Shown here: positions 1 to 6,015 of the stretch, one piece after another
Numbering within the stretch: position 1 is the stretch's first letter
Layout of the letters: the number at the start of each line of letters is the position of its first letter
Source: Actinomycetes bacterium
GTDB taxonomy: Bacteria > Actinomycetota > Acidimicrobiia > Acidimicrobiales > Palsa-688
Length of the DNA: 6,491 nucleotides
Reading direction: 5' to 3'
Assembly (NCBI GenBank): GCA_021827225.1
Contig: JAKAXG010000256.1
Coordinates: forward strand, 1-6,491
Position numbers and translations under genes: made by a program
The notes under the pieces: generated by a model
The model's input: the letters and a program-made list of their open reading frames with translations, nothing else
The model's database searches: none
What the model was told of the DNA's origin: nothing

Positions 1-23
1 GGGTTCAAATCCCGTCAGGACCG
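1..23 (+). tRNA. tRNA-Asp, 3' end only (probable)
   Basis: This is the last part of a tRNA cut by the window edge. The visible bases give a T-arm (GGG, loop TTCAAAT, CCCGT) followed by the 3' acceptor strand CAGGACC and discriminator G23. The acceptor strand would pair with a 5' GGTCCTG. A G discriminator with this acceptor strand fits bacterial tRNA-Asp, and an Asp-Phe tRNA order is known in mycobacteria. The anticodon lies outside the window, so the identity is inferred. CCA is not encoded: one C follows and then the next tRNA begins. Confidence 0.75.
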
Positions 24-24
24 C

Positions 25-97
25 GGTCGGATAGCTCAGTTGGTAGAGCGCGCGCCTGAAAAGCGCGAGGTCACCGGATCGACACCGGTTCCGACCA
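25..97 (+). tRNA. tRNA-Phe (anticodon GAA)
   Basis: A complete 73-nt cloverleaf can be folded. The acceptor stem is GGTCGGA (25-31) with TCCGACC (90-96), and the discriminator is A97. The D-stem is GCTC/GAGC (34-37/46-49) with loop AGTTGGTA. The anticodon stem is CGCGC/GCGCG (51-55/63-67), with loop CTGAAAA and anticodon GAA at 58-60. The T-stem is ACCGG/CCGGT (73-77/85-89). CCA is not encoded (ACCT follows), so a CCA-adding enzyme is needed. The T-loop reads ATCGACA, with A rather than the near-universal T at tRNA position 54. Only one base separates this gene from the upstream tRNA, so the two are surely cotranscribed and cut from one precursor. Confidence 0.96.
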
Positions 98-113
98 CCT
101 GAGAAAGGGCCTT

Positions 114-138
114 TGACCAGGGGTTTTGCCTCTGGTCA
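114..138 (+). terminator. hairpin after the tRNA genes, candidate terminator
   Basis: TGACCAGGGG (114-123) can pair with GCCTCTGGTCA (within 129-138). This gives a 10-bp stem with one G-U pair and a five-base loop TTTTG. It begins 17 bases after the tRNA-Phe body. No U-tract follows, so a classical intrinsic terminator is not shown. Actinobacterial terminators often lack the U-tract, so termination is plausible but inferred. Confidence 0.45.
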
Positions 139-397
139 TCGGTCTGTCCGGGGAGGCGGGAAGCCAGAAGGCGCCTGCCGCGTCAATCGCGCGGCTGTAC
201 GGTGCCAAGAGGCCTTCGTCATCTGTGTCGGAGCCTCGGACTCCGGCCGACACGAATCCGACGTGGCCGCCGCGCCAGTGGCATCGGTGGCCCTGCAGAC
301 CGGTGACGACGTGCTCATCGCCGGATCCGGTCAGGGCAAATGGGCCGCTGTCGGATGCGATACCGTCCTACGACGTGAGGTGGGGAGCCGGAGCCGC
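139..397. other. intergenic stretch, no supported gene
   Basis: The plus-strand frame of the downstream hypothetical gene stays open back to about 113. That extension runs through the hairpin after tRNA-Phe, has mixed third-position bases (ggt, ttt, tct, cat, gta, tgt) and shows no convincing ribosome-binding site, so I treat it as non-coding. A start as early as GTG 263 cannot be excluded. I see no clear promoter, repeat or RNA gene here. Confidence 0.5.
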
Positions 398-973
398 GTG
401 AGGGACTCACCGGAGCCGGACCGGCTGGCCGTCCGCCCGACCGACTTCGGCATCGAAACCCTGGCCGGGCTGGCCCGGAGGCTTTCGCCGGACTCCCCAC
501 ACAGCCCTGCCGCAACGGAGAAGGTGGCCCGCTACCGCGAGAATTACGCCATCGTGCTCGACGCCGACGGACCGGCGGTGATCAGCGCCCTGGGAGAGCG
601 GACGCCGATACCTTCCGAGGTGGCGCAGGTCATCTACCGGGTGATGCTCGTCGCCTACACCCGCAGCCGGCCGGAGCGCAGGCCGTGGCTGGTCCTCTGC
701 GACGCAGACGGCCGGGTCGTCATGAGCCTGCCCGCCTACGGCCTGGAGGTCCACGACCTCGAGCGTCTGGCCACGGCCGCCGGGTGGGACCTGGACCTGG
801 CCGGCACGGAACTGGACGGCCTGACTGACAAGCCCGGGTCCTGGGAGCACGCGTTTCCGCACTGGTACGACAAGCCCCGGCTGTCCGCCACAGGGCAGTG
901 GAGGGCCAGCCGGTTGGCCAAGCTCAAGCAGTTCTTCCGGCGAAGCGGCGGTTCCGGCCCGGCCGGGCGGTGA
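398..973 (+). CDS. hypothetical protein, 191 aa
   Basis: I do not recognise this protein. The proposed start is GTG 398, with GGGGAG at 382-387 (10-nt spacing) and GGAG at 390-393 close by. GTG 380 and GTG 263 are alternatives in the same frame. Third positions are G/C-rich from the start on, as expected for a real gene. The product is soluble, with no signal peptide or membrane segment. It shows a beta-rich pattern: YAIVLDADG near residue 50, a helix-like stretch IPSEVAQVIYRVMLVAYTR near residues 71-89, then RPWLVLCDADGRVVMSLP near residue 96 and HDLERLATAAGWDLD near residue 119. The two hydrophobic strands followed by D-A-D-G look like a duplicated beta-hairpin unit. The C-terminus is basic (RASRLAKLKQFFRR), which could contact nucleic acid or membrane, but this is speculation. 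It precedes the AI-2E-family gene by 240 bp on the same strand. Confidence 0.72.
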   Translation: MRDSPEPDRLAVRPTDFGIETLAGLARRLSPDSPHSPAATEKVARYRENYAIVLDADGPAVISALGERTPIPSEVAQVIYRVMLVAYTRSRPERRPWLVLCDADGRVVMSLPAYGLEVHDLERLATAAGWDLDLAGTELDGLTDKPGSWEHAFPHWYDKPRLSATGQWRASRLAKLKQFFRRSGGSGPAGR

Positions 974-1213
974 CCACCGGCGACGGCCCGGGCTGCACCC
1001 GACCGAGGTCCTGGCCGGCGCCGGCTGGGAAGGGGCCCGCACCGCCCGCACGATCGCCCCGAGCGGTACAACCTCGGGCGCAGGGGGAAGAAGCCGATCA
1101 TCGACACTGCTGACGCAACCATCCACACCCGTCCCGGGCACCCGGCCGTTGAGGCCGACCCCCTGTCGGCCCATCCCGCTCAACTTTCTCCCGAGATCGA
1201 CGACGATCAGGAG

Positions 1214-2323
1214 ATGATCGACGTCATGGCCGTCGAGGCGGCCGCGGAGGCCGGTGCCGATCAGGGCCACGCCTACGGGCGGGTCGGGCCGCCCTTCGAC
1301 AGACGGAATCCCTACGTGATCGGCCTGCTGGCATCGCTGGGGGCGGCAACGGCGTTCGGCCTGGTGTGGTTCGTCATGTCGGCGGCGCAGGTGCTGACAC
1401 TGCTCGGGCTGGCCCTCTTCGTAGCGGTCGGCCTCGATCCCGCCGTCACGTACCTGTCGCGGAAGCTGATGCCGAGATGGGCTGCGGTCACCGTGGTGAT
1501 CGTGTCGCTGCTGGGCGTGGTCGGCCTGTTCCTCGCTCTCGCCATACCGGTGATGGTCACCCAGGCGACCCACCTGGCCGACAACCTCCCGCGCTACATG
1601 CGGCAGCTCCAGAACCACAACTCGAACCTCGGGCGGCTCAACTCCCGCTACCACGTGGTACCGGACCTCCAGAAGGTGCTGAACGGCGGCGGCGCCGGTT
1701 ACTCGGTGACCAGCGGGGTCATGGGTGTCGGCAAGGCGGTGATCGGTGCCCTGACGTCCACGGTCCTGGTGCTCACCGTGGCCGTGTATGCCCTGGCCGA
1801 CATGCCACGGATCAAACGGGGTCTGTACCACCTGGCGCCCCGGAGCCGGCGGGCCCGCATGGTCCTGCTCACCGACGAGATACTCGGTCGCGTCGGCGGC
1901 TACGTACTGGGAAATCTGGCCGTCTCAGCGGTGTCGTTCGCCGGCACGTGGATCTGGTGCCTGGCGATAGGGATCCCGTACGCCCTGCTCCTCGCCATGC
2001 TCGTGGGCCTGTTGGACCTGGTTCCGATAGTCGGTTCCACCATCGGCGGGATCGTCGTGGCCCTCGTCGCCCTGACCGTGTCCCTGCCGGTGGCCATCGC
2101 CACCGCCGTCTTCTACATCCTCTACCGGTTCGCCGAGGACTACCTGCTCGTGCCGAGGATCATGGGCCGGACCGTCGACGTCCCCGGTCTGGTCACCGTG
2201 GTCGCCACCGTCATCGGCGGAGCCGTGCTGGGCATCGTCGGGGCCCTGGTCGCCATACCGCTGGCTGCCGGCATCAAGCTGCTCCTCCACGAGGTGGCCA
2301 AGCCGAGACTCGAACAGATGTGA
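1214..2323 (+). CDS. AI-2E family transporter (PF01594-type permease)
   Basis: This 369-aa integral membrane protein has the length and hydropathy of the AI-2E/PerM/YdiK/TqsA family. After a soluble N-terminus of about 33 residues come helices near residues 34-54, 57-74, 89-112, 172-193, 230-253, 255-275, 277-305 and 325-353. A polar segment at about 115-168 (DNLPRYMRQLQ and following) separates the early helices, as is usual in the family. The family's conserved signatures are present: DLVPIVGSTIGG at 268-279, LVPRIMGRTV at 312-321, and a glycine-rich last helix (GGAVLGIVGALVAIPLAA). Members export autoinducer-2 or act as Na+/H+ antiporters or peptide/organic-acid exporters; the substrate cannot be told here. 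AGGAG at 1209-1213 abuts ATG 1214 and lies 12 nt before ATG 1226, so neither start is ideal and 1226 is a real alternative. Confidence 0.93.
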   Translation: MIDVMAVEAAAEAGADQGHAYGRVGPPFDRRNPYVIGLLASLGAATAFGLVWFVMSAAQVLTLLGLALFVAVGLDPAVTYLSRKLMPRWAAVTVVIVSLLGVVGLFLALAIPVMVTQATHLADNLPRYMRQLQNHNSNLGRLNSRYHVVPDLQKVLNGGGAGYSVTSGVMGVGKAVIGALTSTVLVLTVAVYALADMPRIKRGLYHLAPRSRRARMVLLTDEILGRVGGYVLGNLAVSAVSFAGTWIWCLAIGIPYALLLAMLVGLLDLVPIVGSTIGGIVVALVALTVSLPVAIATAVFYILYRFAEDYLLVPRIMGRTVDVPGLVTVVATVIGGAVLGIVGALVAIPLAAGIKLLLHEVAKPRLEQM

Positions 2324-2338
2324 AGGTCGCCCGCTCCT

Positions 2339-2392
2339 CGCCCGGCTAGACCCGATGCTGTGGCCGGGTATCCCACCGCAGCCGGCCGGGCG
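2339..2392 (+). terminator. nested inverted repeats between permease and reductase genes
   Basis: CGCCCGGC (2339-2346) is the exact reverse complement of GCCGGGCG (2385-2392). Inside it, GCTGTGG (2357-2363) pairs with CCGCAGC (2376-2382) with one G-U pair, and GGG/CCC (2366-2368/2372-2374) closes the tip. The structure begins 15 bases after the permease stop and ends just before the AGGG ribosome-binding site of the reductase. It could terminate the upstream transcript or form a structured leader. In DNA this GC-rich such stems also arise by chance, and no U-tract follows. Confidence 0.35.
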
Positions 2393-2396
2393 TCGT

Positions 2397-2400
2397 AGGG
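2397..2400 (+). promoter_or_regulatory. ribosome-binding site deciding the GTG start of the reductase
   Basis: AGGG lies 8 nt before GTG 2409. The upstream in-frame ATG at 2355 has no purine-rich sequence before it and would add an unstructured, proline-rich 18-residue leader absent from normal SDR N-termini. This supports GTG 2409, or the adjacent GTG 2412, as the start. Confidence 0.55.
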
Positions 2401-2408
2401 TCCATGAT

Positions 2409-3194
2409 GTGGTGACGTTGACCGGCAGGACGGCCCTGGTCACCGGGGTGAGCCGCTCCGCAGGGATCGGCGCGGCGATCGCCCGGAAGCTCTCGGCGAG
2501 CGGGGCCAGCCTGCTGCTCACCGGGTGGCCGGCCCACGACGCGGCCCAACCGTGGGGATCCGATCCCGGCGGCGGCGAGCGCATACGCGACGAGCTGCGA
2601 GCGGGGGGCGGGCGGGCCGAGTACGTCTCCGCCGACCTGGCCGACCCCGCCGCACCAGCCGAGCTGCTGCGTGCCGCCGTCAGCACCGTCGGACCGATCG
2701 ACATCCTCATCGCGAACCATGGCCGCAGCGCCGACCAGGCCCTCCTGGAGGTGACCGCCGAGGAGCTCGACCTCTGCTTCGCCGTCAACTCCCGGGCCAC
2801 GCTGCTGCTGGTACGCCACTTCGTCGAGCAGCACGCCGGCCGTCCCGGAGGCCGGATCGTGACCCTGACCTCCGGTCAGTACCACGGGGCCATGCCCGGC
2901 GAGCTGCCGTACATCGCCTCCAAGGCGGCGATCCAGCAGCTCACCGCCAGCCTGGCGGTGGAACTGGCCCCCCGTCGCATCACCGTCAACTGTGTCGATC
3001 CCGGACCCAACGACACCGGATATGCCACCGGGCAACTCCGTGATCGGGTCCGGGCGGCCATGCCGATGGGCCGGTGGGGCAGGCCCGACGATGCCGCCCG
3101 CCTCGTCGCTTGGCTCTGCAGTGACGAGGCCGACTGGGTGACCGGGCAGACCATCGCATCCGACGGCGGCTGGTCGGCCCGCGGCTCCAGCTGA
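2409..3194 (+). CDS. SDR family oxidoreductase (classical short-chain dehydrogenase/reductase)
   Basis: The 261-aa product has the usual length of classical SDRs, which are soluble NAD(P)-dependent oxidoreductases. The Rossmann glycine motif is TGVSRSAGIG at residues 12-21, with two more residues between TG and GIG than the common TGxxxGxG. The acidic D76-L is the usual adenine-contact position. The NNAG motif appears as A102-N-H-G. The catalytic residues are all present: N127, S155, Y168 and K172 in YIASK. PGPNDTG (198-204) and the C-terminal GQTIASDGGW (246-255) complete the FabG-like pattern. A loop at 38-56 (TGWPAHDAAQPWGSDPGGG) is longer than in FabG; I recall a similar PWG loop in an SDR subgroup with the same extended glycine motif. 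Substrate and cofactor preference (NADH or NADPH) cannot be stated. It follows the permease by 85 bp and converges on the PrpE-type gene. Confidence 0.93.
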   Translation: MVTLTGRTALVTGVSRSAGIGAAIARKLSASGASLLLTGWPAHDAAQPWGSDPGGGERIRDELRAGGGRAEYVSADLADPAAPAELLRAAVSTVGPIDILIANHGRSADQALLEVTAEELDLCFAVNSRATLLLVRHFVEQHAGRPGGRIVTLTSGQYHGAMPGELPYIASKAAIQQLTASLAVELAPRRITVNCVDPGPNDTGYATGQLRDRVRAAMPMGRWGRPDDAARLVAWLCSDEADWVTGQTIASDGGWSARGSS

Positions 3195-3230
3195 CAGGCC
3201 GCCGGACCGCCGGCCGCTCCAGCCGTCAGC
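3190..3230. terminator. inverted repeat at the convergent gene ends, candidate bidirectional terminator
   Basis: GCTGAC (3190-3195) and GTCAGC (3225-3230) are exact reverse complements, and each contains the TGA stop of one of the two converging genes. Inside, GGCCG (3197-3201) pairs with CGGCC (3211-3215). Only 31 bp separate the two stop codons, so any termination signal must lie here. The stems are short and have no U-tract, so the function is inferred from position. Confidence 0.35.
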
Positions 3231-5154
3231 CGCCCGGTCCCTCCAGAGCGGCCCGGATCTCGTCGAGGATCGCCGGATCGTCGATGGTGGACGGAACCGA
3301 AACCGGCCGGTGGTCCGCCAACGCCCGCATGGTGGCTCTCAGGATCTTGCCCGAGCGGGTCTTGGGCAGGCGGGCCACGATGAGCGCCTGCTTGAACGAC
3401 GCCACGGCGCCGATCCGCTGGCGGACCAGGGACACCACCTCCTCCCGGAGCTCGGCCGGGTCCCTCTCCACCCCCGCCTTGAGCACCACGAGGCCCACCG
3501 GGACCTGTCCCTTCAACTCGTCGGCGACCCCGATCACGGCACACTCAGCAATGTCGGGATGGTGGGAGACCGCCTCTTCCATGGCTCCGGTCGAGAGCCG
3601 GTGACCCGCCACGTTGATGACGTCGTCCACCCGGCCCATGATGAAGAGGTAGCCGTCGTCATCGACGTAGCCACCGTCGCCGGTCAGGTAGAAGCCGGGG
3701 TAGCGGTCCAGGTACGAGCGGAGGAACCGCTCGTCGTCACGGTAGAGGGTGGTCAGAGTGCCGGGCGGCAACGGGAGACGGATGGCCACCGCCCCCTCCA
3801 CTCCGGCCGGGCACTCGTGGCCGGCCTCGTCGAGTATCCGTACGTCGTAACCCGGGACCGCCCTGGTGGGCGAGCCGGGCTTGATCGGAAGGGGCTCCAG
3901 GCCCCGGCAGTTGGCCGCCACCGGCCAGCCCGTCTCGGTCTGCCACCAGTGGTCCACCACCGGGACACCGAGGAGTCCGGACGCCCATTCGTAGGTATCG
4001 GGATCGAGGCGTTCCCCGGCCAGGAACAGCGTCCGCAGGCAGCTGATGTCGTAACGACCGAGTTGGCGCCCGAGGGGGTCCTCCTTCTTGATGGCCCTGA
4101 AGCCGGTGGGCGCGGTGAACATCACAGCCACCTGATGTTCAGAGATGACCCTCCAGAACGCCCCGGCGTCGGGGGTGCCGACCGGTTTTCCCTCGTAAAG
4201 GACCGTGGTGGCGCCGATCAGCAGCGGGGCGTAGACGATGTAGGAGTGCCCCACCACCCACCCCACGTCGCTGGCCGCCCAGAAGGTCTCGCCCGGCCGC
4301 ACCCCGTAGATGTTGGGCATGGTCCAGGCCAGGGCCACGGCATGGCCGCCGTTGTCGCGGACCACGCCCTTCGGGACACCGGTGGTGCCGGACGTGTAGA
4401 GGATGTACAGGGGGTCCGTGGCGGCGACGGGGGTGCACGGCTGGGGAGCAGCCTCCGCCATGGCCTCCGCCCAGTCCAGATCGCGTCCGGCGACCAGGTC
4501 CGCCCGGGCTTCGGGCCGCTGGAGGATCACGCAGTGCTCCGGGGGGAAGACGGTCTCATCCAGGGCGGCGTCCAGCAGGGGCTTGTAGGCGATGACGCGG
4601 CTGCCCTCGATCCCGCACGACGCCGCCACCACCACCCGGGGGCGGGCGTCGTCGATGCGGATGGCCAACTCGTGGGGAGCGAAGCCGCCGAAGACCACCG
4701 AGTGCACCGCCCCCAGCCGGGCACAGGCCAACATGGCCACCACGGCCTCGGGAACCATGGGCATGTAGATGACCACCCGGTCACCGTGGGCCACGCCCAG
4801 GCCGGCGAGCACACCGGCGAAGCGGCTCACCTCATCGCGAAGCTCGCGGTAGCTGTACACGCGTTGGCGGCCGGTGACCGGGCTGTCGTAGACGAGGGCG
4901 GCCTGGTCGGCCCGGCTCCCCTCGGCGTGGCGGTCCACGGCGTTGTAGCAGGTGTTGAGCGAGGCCCCGGGGAACCAGCGGTAGAAGGGCGCATCCGTGT
5001 CGTCGAGCACCCGGTCGCCCGGAGGGACCACCCAGTCGATGACTGATGCCGCGTCCCTCCAGAAGTTCTCGGGGTCGGCCAGGCTCCTCCGGTAGGAGGC
5101 CTCGTACCGGCCCTCCTGACCAGTCGGTGCAGGTGAGGTCTCCGTAGTCGCCAT
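3226..5154 (-). CDS. prpE: propionyl-CoA synthetase-type acyl-CoA synthetase (PrpE/ACSS3-like)
   Basis: This 642-aa AMP-forming ligase converts a short-chain acid (propionate, probably also acetate), ATP and CoA to acyl-CoA, AMP and PPi in the cytosol. The N-terminal region (FYRWFPGASLNTCYNAVDRH, 57-76) is the ACAS-type cap. The phosphate-binding motif is YTSGTTGVPKG at 253-263, followed by SDVGWVVGHSY (295-305), HWWQTETGW (402-410), TGD (491-493) and GRVDDVINVAGHRLST (507-522). PKTRSGKILR places the catalytic and acetylatable lysine at K603. The stretch EGKPVGTPDAGAFWRVISEH (321-340) and the C-terminal TIDDPAILDEIRAALE fit PrpE/ACSS3 better than acetyl-CoA synthetase; substrate preference is inferred from this. 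ATG 5154 is preceded by AGGTAGGG, which overlaps the stop codon of the satP-like gene. The 10-bp gap argues for one operon. No prpB, prpC or prpD gene is in view. Confidence 0.93.
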   Translation of the reverse strand: MATTETSPAPTGQEGRYEASYRRSLADPENFWRDAASVIDWVVPPGDRVLDDTDAPFYRWFPGASLNTCYNAVDRHAEGSRADQAALVYDSPVTGRQRVYSYRELRDEVSRFAGVLAGLGVAHGDRVVIYMPMVPEAVVAMLACARLGAVHSVVFGGFAPHELAIRIDDARPRVVVAASCGIEGSRVIAYKPLLDAALDETVFPPEHCVILQRPEARADLVAGRDLDWAEAMAEAAPQPCTPVAATDPLYILYTSGTTGVPKGVVRDNGGHAVALAWTMPNIYGVRPGETFWAASDVGWVVGHSYIVYAPLLIGATTVLYEGKPVGTPDAGAFWRVISEHQVAVMFTAPTGFRAIKKEDPLGRQLGRYDISCLRTLFLAGERLDPDTYEWASGLLGVPVVDHWWQTETGWPVAANCRGLEPLPIKPGSPTRAVPGYDVRILDEAGHECPAGVEGAVAIRLPLPPGTLTTLYRDDERFLRSYLDRYPGFYLTGDGGYVDDDGYLFIMGRVDDVINVAGHRLSTGAMEEAVSHHPDIAECAVIGVADELKGQVPVGLVVLKAGVERDPAELREEVVSLVRQRIGAVASFKQALIVARLPKTRSGKILRATMRALADHRPVSVPSTIDDPAILDEIRAALEGPGG

Positions 5155-5164
5155 CGGATGCGCC

Positions 5165-5851
5165 CTACCTGCTCGCCGGCCAGGTGGGCAGCACGCTGCG
5201 GCCCCACGTGGCGTTGGTGACGCCGGCCATCGATCCGTACCAGGCCAGGGCTGCGGTGACGAGACCCAGCCACCCGCCGGCCTTGGTGATGTCCGGATGG
5301 TTGCCGAGGGCGCCGATGGTCAGCAGGATGAACGTGACGGTCAGCACCGCGAACACCGCGGCGATGATCCCGGTCGTACGCAGGGAAGCGACGAGCATGT
5401 AGAGCGTGAACACGGTCCACGACAGCAGGAACAGCCCCGTCGCCTCGTGCGCCTGAGCCGCCGGAAGACCACCAGCCACGTACTTGACGTAGGCAGCGAA
5501 CGCCATCCAGAACGCCCCGTAAGAGGTGAACGCCAGTGCGCCGAACGTGTTGTTCTTCTTGAACTCCCACATCCCGGCCAGTAGCTGCGCGATGCCTCCG
5601 TAGAAGAGGGCGAGAGGCAGGACCACCGCCGACAACGCCTGGTTGCCGATGATGTTGGCATTGAACACGCTCAGTACGAACGTGGTCATGGCGAAGCCGG
5701 CCAGCCCCAGCGGGCCCGGATCGGCTGTCGCACCGACCGAAGATGGCACCACCGGGTGCTGTTCCTCGACCACCGTGATCTCATCGTGGTAGCGGGCAGC
5801 CGGCACGCCGTTGGCCGGGATCGAAGAGGTGCCTGAAGCGCCAGTGCTCAT
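5165..5851 (-). CDS. satP: GPR1/FUN34/YaaH family acetate (succinate-acetate) transporter
   Basis: The 228-aa product matches the SatP/YaaH family, which imports acetate and related short carboxylates, in E. coli by proton symport. A hydrophilic N-terminus of about 43 residues, longer than in E. coli SatP, precedes six predicted helices near 48-68, 72-92, 103-124, 137-157, 160-181 and 193-213. The signature NPAPLGL appears as DPGPLGL at 44-50. FYGGIAQLLAGMWEFKKNNTFGALAFTSYGAFW (from residue 83) is the conserved core around the second and third helices, with the family GMWEF motif at 93-97. ATG 5851 has a perfect AAAGGAG ribosome-binding site 8 nt upstream. It is the first gene of an operon with the PrpE-type ligase, pairing uptake with activation. 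Two DosR-like sites lie upstream. The closest alternative substrates are succinate, propionate or other small acids. Confidence 0.94.
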   Translation of the reverse strand: MSTGASGTSSIPANGVPAARYHDEITVVEEQHPVVPSSVGATADPGPLGLAGFAMTTFVLSVFNANIIGNQALSAVVLPLALFYGGIAQLLAGMWEFKKNNTFGALAFTSYGAFWMAFAAYVKYVAGGLPAAQAHEATGLFLLSWTVFTLYMLVASLRTTGIIAAVFAVLTVTFILLTIGALGNHPDITKAGGWLGLVTAALAWYGSMAGVTNATWGRSVLPTWPASR

Positions 5852-5859
5852 TTGAACTT

Positions 5860-5866
5860 CTCCTTT
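5860..5866 (-). promoter_or_regulatory. strong ribosome-binding site of the satP gene
   Basis: On the minus strand AAAGGAG stands 8 nt before ATG 5851. It is the best Shine-Dalgarno match in the window and fixes the start. It suggests higher translation of the transporter than of the downstream ligase, whose site is weaker. Confidence 0.85.
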
Positions 5867-5876
5867 GGTCAGCAGA

Positions 5877-5897
5877 CGGCCCCGGCCGGGCGGGCCG
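5877..5897 (-). other. GC-rich hairpin in the satP leader
   Basis: CGGCCC (5877-5882) pairs with GGGCCG (5892-5897) around a 9-base loop. An alternative is the perfect 10-bp palindrome CCCGGCCGGG (5881-5890). It lies about 10 bases upstream of the satP ribosome-binding site, so it could affect mRNA stability or ribosome access. No known riboswitch pattern is recognisable. Confidence 0.3.
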
Positions 5898-5970
5898 GAT
5901 GCCGCAAATGCCGCCGGGACCCCCCCGACGCGTCATTACGGTAAGGGTGAGCTTCCAGCTGGACCTGTAA

Positions 5971-5988
5971 TAGGGACTTCCGGCCCTA
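5971..5988 (-). promoter_or_regulatory. DosR/DevR-like box upstream of satP
   Basis: TAGGGACTTCCGGCCCTA has TAGGG/CCCTA half-sites and matches all eight fixed positions of the DosR (DevR) core GGGNCNNNNGNCCC, including the typical GGGACTT left arm. In mycobacteria DosR activates dormancy genes during hypoxia, NO or CO exposure. The centre is about 128 bp upstream of the satP ATG and 162 bp upstream of the divergent 51-aa gene. A possible minus-strand -10 element TACCGT (5943 to 5938) would place the box near -45, where DosR proximal sites usually sit; this promoter assignment is weak. The motif match is seen; regulation is inferred. Confidence 0.6.
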
Positions 5989-6015
5989 AGAGACGGGCGC
6001 GGTCCGCTGTTCGTC

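Noticed and set aside
25..400. Possible integration site at the tRNA-Phe 3' end, since tRNA genes are common attachment sites
   Set aside because: No integrase is visible, no duplicated tRNA 3' segment is seen downstream, and the following genes are ordinary chromosomal types.
407..1831. Long minus-strand open frame (474 codons) across the hypothetical and permease genes
   Set aside because: Its product is a histidine-, arginine- and glutamine-rich low-complexity string with no domain. It is antisense to genes with recognisable proteins, as expected from stop-poor GC-rich DNA.
1366..2349. Plus-strand 327-codon frame inside the AI-2E gene
   Set aside because: The product is an arginine/proline/histidine-rich shift of the permease frame and lacks any domain.
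3310..5046. Long plus-strand open frame (578 codons) opposite the PrpE-type gene
   Set aside because: It is the mirror of the ligase gene, with histidine/glycine/valine-rich composition and no motifs. The opposite strand has full catalytic signatures.
4827..5570. Minus-strand 247-codon frame spanning the satP/prpE junction
   Set aside because: It overlaps both genes in a shifted frame and its composition is that of an off-frame translation.
5899..5914. Direct repeat ATGCCGC (two copies, 9-bp period) in the satP leader
   Set aside because: There are only two 7-base copies in GC-rich DNA, and no third copy or known regulator pattern.
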